Below, in pieces: positions 42,889 through 51,123 of a DNA stretch of 64,000 nt (within the stretch, counting starts at the first letter, position 1; each line of letters starts with the position of its first letter). Made by a program: the position numbers and the translations under genes. Under the pieces are notes generated by a model, which had not been told where the DNA came from, made no database searches, and saw only the letters and a program-made list of their open reading frames with translations. Source of the DNA: Pelomonas sp047654785 (lineage in GTDB: Bacteria; Pseudomonadota; Gammaproteobacteria; Burkholderiales; Burkholderiaceae_C). Location: the NCBI RefSeq assembly GCF_047654785.1, contig NZ_JASGKQ010000003.1:1426001-1490000 (forward strand). Direction: 5' to 3'.

Positions 42889-44526
42889 GTGCCGCAGCCT
42901 GTCCCAGGGAAGGCGCACCGGTGGCGCCCACGGCGGAGACGGCGCGAGCGCGGCGGGCAGCGGCTTGGCGGCCACGCAGGACGCCGCGGCCGGCGCCGAC
43001 CACAGGCCGTTGCCGCAGCTGAAGCCCGCAGTGCCGCCGACCGGGCCGTCGTCGTCGGTCGCCAGCAGCGAGGTGCCGGACGGCGATGCCGGCACCCGGG
43101 CCTCGCAGGCCTGCCCGCCCACCGACCACGCGAGCGTCTGCGCCGGGCAGGCCAGTGGCTGCGCCGCGCAGCTGGCATGGGTCGCGGCGCTCCAGGCACC
43201 GTCGACGCAGCTGAAGCTCGCGGCCCCCACCACGGGCGCGTCGGCATCGGTGGCCAGCGCCGAACTCCCCGAGGGCGTCGCGGCCAGCGTGCCGCTGCAG
43301 CTGTCGCCGCCGACGCGCCAGGTGACGGCCTGGGCGGCGCAGCCGGACGGCGCCGGCACGGTGCAGGACGCCTCGGTGGCGGCACCCCAGTGGCCGTCCG
43401 TGCAGGCGAACTTCGCGTTGCCCGTGGCCGGGGCGTCGCCGTCGATCGCCGTCACCGCGGCGCCGGACGCCGTGCCCGGCACCGGGGCCGAGCAGCTGTT
43501 GGCGCCCACCTGCCAGCTCAGGGTGCGGGCGCCGCAGTCCGCGGGCGGCGGCAGCTCGCAGCTCGCGTTGCCCGGCGTGCCCCAGTTGCCGTCGCTGCAG
43601 GCGAAGGTGGCGCTGCCCGTCGCCGGCCCGACGCCGTCCGTGGCGACGGCCGTGTGGCCGGACGCGGTCGACGGCACGCTGGCCGAGCAGCTGTTCGCGC
43701 CCACCGTCCACTGCATCGCGCGCGCCCCGCAGGCCGGCGAGATGCGACTCGTGAACGCGGCCTGCATCTCGGCCTCGGTCAGCCCGCGCTCGAAGATGAT
43801 GTGCAAGGGCCGGGACGCCAGGTACTTGGGCTGGCCGCCCACCAGCGTGGGCGACCACAGCTCCAGCGTCAGCAGGTAGGCGCCCGCGGGCGGCGTGCCG
43901 GCGGCGCTGCTGATCTTCCAGTCCAGGTGGGAGTGGAAGGAGCCGCCGGCCTTCACGTCGTCGATGGCGGCGGTCAGCGGGCCGGTGATGCCCTGGCCGT
44001 CATAGCGCGTGCCGCCCTGGTAGTAGGCGTAGCGCTCGGCCCAGGCGGCGGGGTTGGTGCTGTAGCCGATGACCACTTCCGCCGGGATGCCGCCATACAG
44101 CGTGAGCCTCACGCCGCTCGGCGCGGCCGTCCACGTGCCGCTGGCGGGCGTCCAGTGCAGCAGCGTGCCGAGCGCGCGGAAATGGAGCTCCTCGCCCTGG
44201 ACGAACGTGCCGGCAAAGGCCTGGAAACCGGGGTTGGCCGTCGCGTAGGGGCCGCCGGCGAAGTCGCTGAAATAGGCCGGGAAGATGCGGTGGCCGGTCA
44301 GCGCGTCGATGGGCAGCTTGCCCGCGAGGCCGAGGTCGCCATAGAAGTCCGTGACGATGCGCGACCCGGCCACCGGGCCCTTGTCGGTGCGCAGCTCCAC
44401 GTCGAAATGCTGCGCCAGCGCCGCGCCGCCGCACGACAGCAGCAGCGCGGCGCCCACTGCCCGAAACGCCCGGGCCAGCCCGGCACGCCCGCTGCGCCAT
44501 CCCTCGAAGACCTCACCGCGCGCCAT
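42886..44526 (-). CDS. Secreted protein with HSHL domain and four Cys-rich tandem repeats
   Basis: A 546-residue exported protein. A signal peptide (hydrophobic core about 22-38, ending AALAQ) is followed by a domain of about 225 residues shared with the neighbouring PEP-CTERM protein (FSDFAGGPYATANPGFQ, FHSHLDWKIS, IFERGLTEAEMQAAF). Then come four repeats of about 63 residues, each with four Cys and a Trp before the last Cys (for example FACSDGNWGTPGNASC), an order reminiscent of sushi/CCP modules. The tail is Pro-rich and lacks a PEP-CTERM signal, so it may be released. It is divergent from znuD and shares its operator region. Role unknown; surface metal binding is a guess from context. Confidence 0.8.
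   Translation of the reverse strand: MARGEVFEGWRSGRAGLARAFRAVGAALLLSCGGAALAQHFDVELRTDKGPVAGSRIVTDFYGDLGLAGKLPIDALTGHRIFPAYFSDFAGGPYATANPGFQAFAGTFVQGEELHFRALGTLLHWTPASGTWTAAPSGVRLTLYGGIPAEVVIGYSTNPAAWAERYAYYQGGTRYDGQGITGPLTAAIDDVKAGGSFHSHLDWKISSAAGTPPAGAYLLTLELWSPTLVGGQPKYLASRPLHIIFERGLTEAEMQAAFTSRISPACGARAMQWTVGANSCSASVPSTASGHTAVATDGVGPATGSATFACSDGNWGTPGNASCELPPPADCGARTLSWQVGANSCSAPVPGTASGAAVTAIDGDAPATGNAKFACTDGHWGAATEASCTVPAPSGCAAQAVTWRVGGDSCSGTLAATPSGSSALATDADAPVVGAASFSCVDGAWSAATHASCAAQPLACPAQTLAWSVGGQACEARVPASPSGTSLLATDDDGPVGGTAGFSCGNGLWSAPAAASCVAAKPLPAALAPSPPWAPPVRLPWDRLRH
42967..43730 (-). repeat. Four tandem repeats of about 191 bp within the secreted protein gene
   Basis: Four consecutive coding units of about 63 codons. 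Recognisable landmarks per unit are C-[GA]-A-[RQ]-x-x-x-W, a CSA-like second Cys, an Ala/Asp-rich middle with the pattern DGxxPATG, and FxCxDGxW ending in ASC. The first two units are most alike and the last two have diverged. Confidence 0.85.
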
Positions 44527-44552
44527 CCGACATCACCTGTTTTCGCAAACAA

Positions 44553-44572
44553 GTTGCATATACTAATGCAAC
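44553..44572. promoter_or_regulatory. Metalloregulator-type operator 3 (20 bp), between the repeat protein and znuD
   Basis: GTTGCAT (44553-44559) and ATGCAAC (44566-44572) with spacer ATACTA. It lies 27 bases before the minus-strand repeat-protein start and 72 bases before the plus-strand znuD start, so one site could repress both. The half-sites share the GCAA/TTGC core of operators 1 and 2, though here they face outward with TTGCAT first. Confidence 0.65.
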
Positions 44573-44643
44573 ACAACTGCAATTCAATGCAACCGTCCCG
44601 TGCGCCGCGGCATCCGCCGGGCGACGTCGCTCCGCCTGACCTC

Positions 44644-46773
44644 ATGCCCGTTCCGATCCGCTGCCTGCCCAACGCCCTGCTGCTGATGCTGGGCGGCCAT
44701 GCCGCCGCGCAGGAGGCGCCGCCACCCGCGCGGGCCGACGGCGTGCTGCCCCAGGTGACGGTGCAGGGGCGCGGCCTGGCGCGCCCGGCCGGGCCGGCCA
44801 CCGTGCTGCAGGCCGACGAACTTCGCAACAAGGCGGCGGCCACGCTGGGCGCCACGCTGCAGGACGAGCTGGGCGTGGCCAACGCCAGCTTCGGCCCCAA
44901 CGTGGGCCTGCCCGTCATCCGCGGCCAGAGCGGTTCGCGCGTGCGGGCGATGGTGAACGGCAGCGGCGCGCACGACGCCTCGACGATCAGCGCCGACCAC
45001 GGCGTGATGGTGGAGCCGGGCCTGGCCGAGCGCATCACGGTGCACCGCGGCCCCTCGGCCATCCAGTTCGGCGGCGACGCCATCGGCGGCGCGGTGGAGG
45101 TGGAGTACGAGCGCATTCCGCAAACCCTGCCCGGCGCCCTGCGCGGCCGCGCCGAGCTGCGCCGCGGCGCGGGCAGCGACACCCGGCTGGCCCGCGCGGA
45201 AGGCGGCACCGGCCCGGGCCCGGCCGGCCTGGCCTGGCACGCCGATGCGCACCGCCGCAGCAAGGGCGTGGCGCGCATCCGCGGCTGGGCCATCGACGAG
45301 GCGGCGGTCAAGCAGCAGTTCTTCCTGGTCAGCGGCCGCAACACCGAGGGCCACATCGCCAACAGCGACTCGCACGGCGAGGGTGGCGCCGTCGGCGCGA
45401 GCGCGGTGTTCGGCGCGGGCTTCATCGGCGCCTCCGTGTCGACGCTGAAGACCGACTACGGCCTGCCGCCGGGCGCGCATTCGCACAGCCATGGCGGCGC
45501 GCCGCCCGCCGCCGACGAGCCGCCCGAGGAGCGCGTGCGCATCGCCGCCGGACAGCGCCGCGCCGAGCTGCTCGGCGAATGGCGGCGCCCGGGCTCGGCC
45601 GCGTCGCTGCTGCGGCTGCGCCTCGCCGACACGCGCTACCACCATGACGAGATGAACCAGGGCGTCGTCGAGACCCGCTTCACCCACGATGTGCGCGAGG
45701 CGCGGCTGGAAGTCGAGCACAGCCTGGCCGCCGGCCACCAGGGCACGGCGGGCGTGCACCTGCTGCACCGCGACTTCTCGGCGCTCGGGGCCGAGGCCTT
45801 CGTGCCGCGCACGCGGCTGCGCGGCCATGCGCTGTTCGCCGTCGAGAAGCTGGCGCTGGCGCCCTGGACGCTGGAGCTGGGCATGCGCGCCGACGCCCGC
45901 AACAGCCGCCCCGGGCCGCAGCCCACCCGGCTGGGCGTCATCGTGGCGCTGCCGGAGCGGCGCTTCCACTTCGGCAACCTGTCCGTGGCGGCCACGCGCA
46001 CGCTGGGCCAGGGCAAGGCCACCCTCACCCACTGGCGCGCCAGCCGCGCGCCCGACGTGCAGGAGCTGTACGCGCTCGGCCCGCACATCGCCACGCGCAC
46101 CTACGACTTCGGCAACAGCGCGCTGGCGCTGGAGCGGCTGCAGGGCTGGAACCTCGCCGGCGAGCAGCACGCGGGCGCCTGGTCGCTGCGGGCCAATGCC
46201 TTCCAGTACCGCGTCAAGGACCACATCTACCAGCGCAGCCTGGGCGTGTTCTACGCGGTCGACAAGCAGCAGTTCCGCGCGCTGTGCGCCCAGCTGGACC
46301 AGTGCCTGCCGGTCACGCGCTACGAACAGGCGCACGCGCGCTTCCACGGCTTCGAGGCCGAGCTGTCGCGCGAGCTGGCCGAGCTGGAGGCCGGCGCGCT
46401 GACGCTGTCCGCCTTTGCGGACCAGGTGCGCGGCCAACTGGTGGGCCTGCGGCGCGACCTGCCCCGCCAGCCCGCCGCGCGCTGGGGCCTGCGGCTGGAG
46501 GCCACGCGCGGCGGCTGGGCCGCGGACCTGCGCGGCGTGCGCACCCGGGCGCAGACCCGGCCCGGCGAGAACGAGACCGCGACCGCCGCGTCCGTGCAAT
46601 GGCACGCCTGCCTGCGCTGGACCTCGCCGCAGGCGGCGGGCCCGCGCTGGAGCGCCTACCTCGTGGGCCGCAACCTGACCGACCAGGCGGTGCGCAACAG
46701 CACCTCCTTCCTGCGCAACTACGCCCCCGAGCCGGGCCGGACGCTGGAAGCCGGCGTCGAGATCAGGCACTGA
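44644..46773 (+). CDS. znuD: ZnuD-like TonB-dependent zinc receptor
   Basis: Outer-membrane receptor of 709 residues that would import Zn(II) or a zinc chelate using TonB energy. A signal peptide (PNALLLMLGGHAAAQ) precedes the plug (about 45-150; LPVIRGQSGSRVRAMVNGSG, SADHGVMVEPGLAERITVHRG). The barrel matches meningococcal ZnuD at several points: TDYGLPPGAHSHSHGG (His-rich loop), RYHHDEMNQG, APDVQELYALGPHIATRTYD and the final SFLRNYAPEPGR ... GVEIRH. An in-frame ATG at 44587 would add 19 residues before the signal peptide; 44644 is preferred for that reason, although neither has a strong ribosome-binding site. Next to a Zur-like gene and palindromes, it is likely derepressed in zinc starvation. 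Confidence 0.88.
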   Translation: MPVPIRCLPNALLLMLGGHAAAQEAPPPARADGVLPQVTVQGRGLARPAGPATVLQADELRNKAAATLGATLQDELGVANASFGPNVGLPVIRGQSGSRVRAMVNGSGAHDASTISADHGVMVEPGLAERITVHRGPSAIQFGGDAIGGAVEVEYERIPQTLPGALRGRAELRRGAGSDTRLARAEGGTGPGPAGLAWHADAHRRSKGVARIRGWAIDEAAVKQQFFLVSGRNTEGHIANSDSHGEGGAVGASAVFGAGFIGASVSTLKTDYGLPPGAHSHSHGGAPPAADEPPEERVRIAAGQRRAELLGEWRRPGSAASLLRLRLADTRYHHDEMNQGVVETRFTHDVREARLEVEHSLAAGHQGTAGVHLLHRDFSALGAEAFVPRTRLRGHALFAVEKLALAPWTLELGMRADARNSRPGPQPTRLGVIVALPERRFHFGNLSVAATRTLGQGKATLTHWRASRAPDVQELYALGPHIATRTYDFGNSALALERLQGWNLAGEQHAGAWSLRANAFQYRVKDHIYQRSLGVFYAVDKQQFRALCAQLDQCLPVTRYEQAHARFHGFEAELSRELAELEAGALTLSAFADQVRGQLVGLRRDLPRQPAARWGLRLEATRGGWAADLRGVRTRAQTRPGENETATAASVQWHACLRWTSPQAAGPRWSAYLVGRNLTDQAVRNSTSFLRNYAPEPGRTLEAGVEIRH

Positions 46774-46777
46774 CACC

Positions 46778-48946
46778 ATGAAGACCTCCACGCGCCGCTC
46801 GCTGGCCACCTCGCTGCTCGCCGTCGTCGCGCTGATCGCCTGCGGCGGCGGCAACGAGGTGGAGAAGCCCGCGTCCTTCGAGCTGCTGCCCGACGACCTG
46901 GCCGGCGCGCCCTGCGCCCGCTGCCGCAGCGGCCACCTGGTCGGCATGGCGGCGGACGGCGCGCCGCTGGCGGACGCCGAGGTGCTGGTGGTCGACGCGC
47001 GCGGCCTCACGGCCCACGCGCGCACGGCGGCGGACGGGCGCTACGATGTCGCCACCGAGGCGCTGTCCGGGCCGCTGCTGGTGCAGGTGCGCGGCACCAG
47101 CAGCGGCGAGCCGGTGATGCTGCACTCGCTCGCCGTGCCGCTGGACGTGGGCCAGCGCGCCGTCAACGTGACGCCGCTGACCGAGCTGATGACGGCCTTC
47201 GTGCTGGGCGGCACGCCGCACGAGCTGCTGCAGGACGAGCGCGTGGACTTCATGCGCGTCAACGCGGCGGCGCTGCGCAGCAGCCTGGACCGCGTGAAGC
47301 AGTTGGTGCGCCCGGTGCTGGCGCTGCTGGGCGCCGAGGCGCTGGACCCGCGCACCGGCGAGTTCGAGGCCCGCCACGCGGGGCTGGACGGCGTCGCCGG
47401 GCTGCTCGACCTGCAGCCCCGGCCGGCGGCCTATGCGCTGCGCACGGCCGGCCCGGACATGGCGCCGATCACGGTGGACCCGGTCGCCTCCAGCAGCGAC
47501 GCGGTGCTGCCGCCGCTGAGCGCCGCCGAGCAGGAGGCCGCCCGCGCCGCGCTGGCCGCCGTGCCGGAGATCGAACGCCAGCTCGGCGAGCTGCAGGCCC
47601 GGTTCGCGTCCGGCATCCCGGCGGCCGCGGACCTGCTGCCGCTGCTGGACGCCGGCTTCCGGCACACCGGCCTGGCGGGCGCGGCCTTCGCCGAGCGCGT
47701 CCTGCGCCGCCACGATGCCGACGAGCTGGGCGGCTTCAGCCTGCAAGGGGCGCACTTCGGCGCCGTGCGCGTGCTGCAGGCCGCGTCCGGCGACCGGCTG
47801 CTCGTGCGCTTCCAGGTGCGGCCGCGCGCGCCGTGGCTGCCCCATGCGGAGACGCTGTGGATGCGCAAGTCCGGTGGCCGCTGGCTGTGGCAGGGCGACG
47901 GCCAGGCCGGCCAGGTGCGCGTGCGGCACGTGGCCGTGCTGGGCCCGCGCGCCGCGGCCGGGTCCGCGCTGCGGGCGCTGCCCGGCATGCGCTGCGAGGC
48001 CGTGGCGGATGCCGCCGGCCCGCAGTGCCGCATCGACGGGGGCCAGGCGGACGTGCCGGCCGGCGGGCTGCTGGACTACGGCAGCCCGGACGACACGCAG
48101 TTCGGCCTGTTCGCCGCCTACCGCTCGGACGCTGCGACCTGGCAGGCGCGCCTGGAAGCCGCCCGGCTGCACTCACGGGCGCTGGGCACGCCGAGCGCGC
48201 AGGTCACGCGGCTGCTCGCCTTCGAGGTGGACGCGCGCCGCATCGACCCCCGCGCCCAGCGCGTGCGCGTCACGGGCCCGGGGCTGCCGCCGCAGGGGCT
48301 GGACCTGGCCGCCCCGGCGCCGGACGGCGACGACGCGCTGCTGTCATTCGCCGACCGCCCCGGCGCGGACGCCCACCAGGTGCCGCTGGGCCATTGCCCC
48401 AGCACCGGCGACGCCGACCGGGAGGCCTGCCGCCAGGCCTGGGCGGCGCTGCGCGCCGGCACGCCCTACGACTTCGCCTTCCTCGCCGCAGACGGCACGC
48501 CGCTCCAGGTGCTGACCGCGCGGCTGCCCAGCGCCCCGCCCGGCGAGGCGTCGCTGGCCGCGCAGCGCGAGCGGCTGTTCACCCGCTTCGACCTGGCCTC
48601 GGCGCCCGAGCAGCAGCCGCTGTACGCGCGGGTGGTGGACCCGGCGCTGGCGGGCCGCCGGCTGCAGGCCGCCTGGCCCTGGCGCGCGGCGGCGGCCGCG
48701 ACGCTGACGCCGCTGGGCGCCAGCGCGGAGCTGCAGCTGGCGCATCCGGCCAGCGGCGAGACGCGGCTGCGGCGCGTCCGGCGGCTGCCCGCGCAAACGG
48801 TGCGCGCGGACGGCAGCGCGGTGTGGGACGTCGATCTCGAGGTGCCGGCCGGCTGGCTGCCGGTGTGGCTGTCGGCCCGGCTGACCAGCGCCGACGCGCT
48901 GGGCAGCCACTTCGTGCACTACATCGCGCCGAACAACCCGTACTGA
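46778..48946 (+). CDS. 722-residue lipoprotein of unknown function downstream of znuD
   Basis: A large predicted lipoprotein. The signal sequence ends in a lipobox (VALIAC, Cys22 followed by GGG). Soon after come APCARCRSGHLVG with a C-x2-C pair and a carboxypeptidase-regulatory-like beta domain (PLADAEVLVVDARGLT, TAADGRYDVATEAL, about residues 50-110). The remainder is Ala/Leu/Arg rich without a recognised enzyme motif. It starts four bases after the znuD stop, so co-transcription and perhaps co-function are likely. One can imagine a periplasmic or surface partner for zinc uptake, but nothing in the sequence proves metal binding. Confidence 0.8.
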   Translation: MKTSTRRSLATSLLAVVALIACGGGNEVEKPASFELLPDDLAGAPCARCRSGHLVGMAADGAPLADAEVLVVDARGLTAHARTAADGRYDVATEALSGPLLVQVRGTSSGEPVMLHSLAVPLDVGQRAVNVTPLTELMTAFVLGGTPHELLQDERVDFMRVNAAALRSSLDRVKQLVRPVLALLGAEALDPRTGEFEARHAGLDGVAGLLDLQPRPAAYALRTAGPDMAPITVDPVASSSDAVLPPLSAAEQEAARAALAAVPEIERQLGELQARFASGIPAAADLLPLLDAGFRHTGLAGAAFAERVLRRHDADELGGFSLQGAHFGAVRVLQAASGDRLLVRFQVRPRAPWLPHAETLWMRKSGGRWLWQGDGQAGQVRVRHVAVLGPRAAAGSALRALPGMRCEAVADAAGPQCRIDGGQADVPAGGLLDYGSPDDTQFGLFAAYRSDAATWQARLEAARLHSRALGTPSAQVTRLLAFEVDARRIDPRAQRVRVTGPGLPPQGLDLAAPAPDGDDALLSFADRPGADAHQVPLGHCPSTGDADREACRQAWAALRAGTPYDFAFLAADGTPLQVLTARLPSAPPGEASLAAQRERLFTRFDLASAPEQQPLYARVVDPALAGRRLQAAWPWRAAAAATLTPLGASAELQLAHPASGETRLRRVRRLPAQTVRADGSAVWDVDLEVPAGWLPVWLSARLTSADALGSHFVHYIAPNNPY

Positions 48947-48950
48947 ACGC

Positions 48951-49418
48951 TCAGCGAGGGGCCGGCGTGCAGTCGGCGCAGTGGCCGTGCACGTAGAGGT
49001 CCGCGCCCTCCACCTGGAAGCCCTCCGGCACGCTGGGCCGGCGCGGCGGCTTGGCCGGCAGGCAGAACACGCGACCGCAGTCGTCGCAATGGAAGTGCAG
49101 ATGATCGTGGTGGCCCGCCGGATCGCCCGCCAGCGGGCTGAAGCGGCGGATGCGGTCCGCGCCGACCGTGGCGCTCAGCAGGCCCGCGTCGACGAAGCTG
49201 TCGAGCGTGCGGTACAGCGTGACGCGGTCGAAGCCCGCGGGCAGCGCGGCCTCCAGGTCCGCGTGGCTGAGCGCGACCGGCGCCCGTTCGATCAGTTGCA
49301 GCACGGCCAGCCGGTTCGCGGTGACGCGCAGGCCCGCGGCGCTCAGGCGCTCGCGGCGGCGCGCCTGGGCCTCGTCATCGGCACCGGCGGCAGGGGCACG
49401 GCTCTTGGGGCTTGTCAT
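48951..49418 (-). CDS. zur: Fur-family regulator, probably Zur
   Basis: A 155-residue Fur-family repressor. The N-terminal winged helix (about 25-90; ALSHADLEAALP, FDRVTLYRTLDSFVDAGLL) is followed by a dimer domain with HHDHLHFHCDDCGRVFC and a C-terminal CADC. The two C-x2-C pairs (111/114 and 147/150) make the structural zinc site usual in the family. The His-rich HHDHLHFH segment contains the regulatory-site ligands. Proximity to znuD and to PEP-CTERM proteins of the All3515 type favours Zur over Fur. It lies seven bases after yihY on the same strand and ends facing the lipoprotein gene, so it may be expressed from the yihY promoter. Confidence 0.85.
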   Translation of the reverse strand: MTSPKSRAPAAGADDEAQARRRERLSAAGLRVTANRLAVLQLIERAPVALSHADLEAALPAGFDRVTLYRTLDSFVDAGLLSATVGADRIRRFSPLAGDPAGHHDHLHFHCDDCGRVFCLPAKPPRRPSVPEGFQVEGADLYVHGHCADCTPAPR

Positions 49419-49425
49419 GGCGGCG

Positions 49426-50706
49426 TCATTTTGCCAGTAGCCCGTCCAGCGTCATCCGCGCCCAGTCCCCCTGCGCCCACAGGTTGCCCAGCAGCCCCTC
49501 GCGGCCGGCCAGGAAGCCGGCCAGCAGCGGCGCGGCCGGCGTGTGCTGCGGCGCGCACAGCAGCACCAGGCGCTGCGCGCCCTCCTCTTCCAGCAGGCCG
49601 ATCCAGTCCATCGCCAGCAGCTTGTCCAGGATGGGGGCCAGCTGCAGCGGGTCCACGCGCAGCGCGCGCGCCAGCGCCAGGTGCGACAGGCCGCGCCGCC
49701 CGGCGTCGCGCGCGCGCCGCAGCTCGCGCAGCACCTCCAGCGCCAGCGCCAGCGGCTGGCCCGGCGTGTCCGGGCGCAGGTGCAGCCGGCCGACCAGGGC
49801 CGGCGTGTTGGCCGCCAGGATGGCGCCCAGCAGCACGATGACCCAGCCCAGGTAGATCCAGATCAGGAAGATCGGCACCGTCGCGAACGCGCCGTACAGC
49901 GTCGAATAGGTCGGCACCTGCTTGACGTACCAGGCCAGCAGCGATTTCGCCAGCGAGAAGCCCACCGACACGAACACCCCGCCCAGCAGCGCATGGCGCC
50001 AGCGCACGTGGGTGTTGGGCACGTAGTGGAACAGGCCGGCGATGGCCAGGCCCAGCAGCACGATGTCCGCGCCGCCCAGCAGCGTGGCGAGGCCGCCCGG
50101 CATCTTCGTGATCAGGCCCTGGCCGACGGTGACGGCGTAGCTCGTCAGCGTCAGGCTGCCGCCCAGCAGCAGCGGGCCCAGCGTCAGCGCCGCCCAGTAG
50201 ACGAGCACGCGCTGCGCCATCGGCCGCGAGCGCCGCACGCGCCAGATGGCGTTCAGCGTGCGGTCGATGGTGAGCATCAGCGCCAGCGCCGTGACGCCCA
50301 GCGCCACCAAGCCCACCGCGCCCAGCCGGTTGGCCTTGGCCGCGAACTGCGTCAGCGAGGCCAGCACCGGCTTGGCAATGTTGGGCGGGATCAGGCTCTT
50401 CAGGAAGTACTGCTCCAGCGCATGCTGGAAGCTGGAGAACATCGGGAAGGCGGTGAACACGGCCAGCATCACCGTCAGCAGCGGCACCAGCGAGATCAGC
50501 GTCGTGAAGGTCAGGCTGCCGGCGGTCAGGCCGAGCCGCTCCTCGCGGAAGCGCTGGCGGAAGGTGTGCAGCGTCTGCAGCCAGGGCCAGGCCAGCAGTT
50601 CGGCGGCGAAGCTCTTCGCCAGTGCGACGGGGTTGCGCTCCAGCGGCGCATCGGGGTTGTCGGCGGGGTTGTCGGCGGGAAGGGGCGCACGGGGCTCGGG
50701 GGACAT
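49426..50706 (-). CDS. YihY/BrkB-family inner membrane protein
   Basis: A 426-residue membrane protein of the YihY (formerly RNase BN) family with about six membrane helices between residues 60 and 310 (for example SLTFTTLISLVPLLTVMLAVF; PIFLIWIYLGWVIVLLGAILA) and a cytoplasmic C-terminal winged-helix-like extension of about 110 residues. The old RNase BN label is known to be wrong for this family; function is unknown, perhaps envelope related. The N-terminus has a short ADNP tandem repeat. It is divergent from the DUF2069 gene and upstream of the Zur-like gene, both associations being common in Comamonadaceae-like genomes. Confidence 0.9.
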   Translation of the reverse strand: MSPEPRAPLPADNPADNPDAPLERNPVALAKSFAAELLAWPWLQTLHTFRQRFREERLGLTAGSLTFTTLISLVPLLTVMLAVFTAFPMFSSFQHALEQYFLKSLIPPNIAKPVLASLTQFAAKANRLGAVGLVALGVTALALMLTIDRTLNAIWRVRRSRPMAQRVLVYWAALTLGPLLLGGSLTLTSYAVTVGQGLITKMPGGLATLLGGADIVLLGLAIAGLFHYVPNTHVRWRHALLGGVFVSVGFSLAKSLLAWYVKQVPTYSTLYGAFATVPIFLIWIYLGWVIVLLGAILAANTPALVGRLHLRPDTPGQPLALALEVLRELRRARDAGRRGLSHLALARALRVDPLQLAPILDKLLAMDWIGLLEEEGAQRLVLLCAPQHTPAAPLLAGFLAGREGLLGNLWAQGDWARMTLDGLLAK

Positions 50707-50727
50707 GGCTTCTATGATGCCGCAGTC

Positions 50728-51123
50728 ATGTCATCTGCCCCCGAACGAACCCGACCCAGCGACGGCGAACGCCTGTCGCGCCAGCTCGCCGTGACCAGCG
50801 TGGCCGCGCTGATCGCGCTCTGCCTGGCCTGGGAGCTGTGGCTGGCGCCCACCGGCCGCGGCACGCTGGCGCTGAAGGCGCTGCCGCTGCTGGCCGCGCC
50901 CGTGGGCCTGTGGCGCTACCGCCTCTACACCTACCGCTGGGTGGCCTTGTTCATCTGGCTGTACGTGCTGGAGGGCCTGGTGCGCGGCACCAGCGAGGCC
51001 GGCCCGGGCCGGTGGCTGGCGCTGGGCGAGGTGGCGCTGGGCGTGCTGGCGTTCACGGCCTGCACCGCGCAGATCCGCCAGCGGCTGGCGGCGGCGAAGG
51101 CGGCCGCGGCGGCCCAGCCATGA
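50728..51123 (+). CDS. DUF2069 membrane protein
   Basis: A 131-residue inner-membrane protein with four hydrophobic segments (about 22-40, 48-62, 68-86, 98-112). YRLYTYRWVALFIWLYVLEGLVRGTSE is the DUF2069 core. Function unknown. Its stop overlaps the next gene start in ATGA, so it is translationally coupled to the FAD oxidoreductase. The start chosen is the ATG at 50728, with the short divergent promoter region (21 bases) to yihY on its left. Confidence 0.88.
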   Translation: MSSAPERTRPSDGERLSRQLAVTSVAALIALCLAWELWLAPTGRGTLALKALPLLAAPVGLWRYRLYTYRWVALFIWLYVLEGLVRGTSEAGPGRWLALGEVALGVLAFTACTAQIRQRLAAAKAAAAAQP

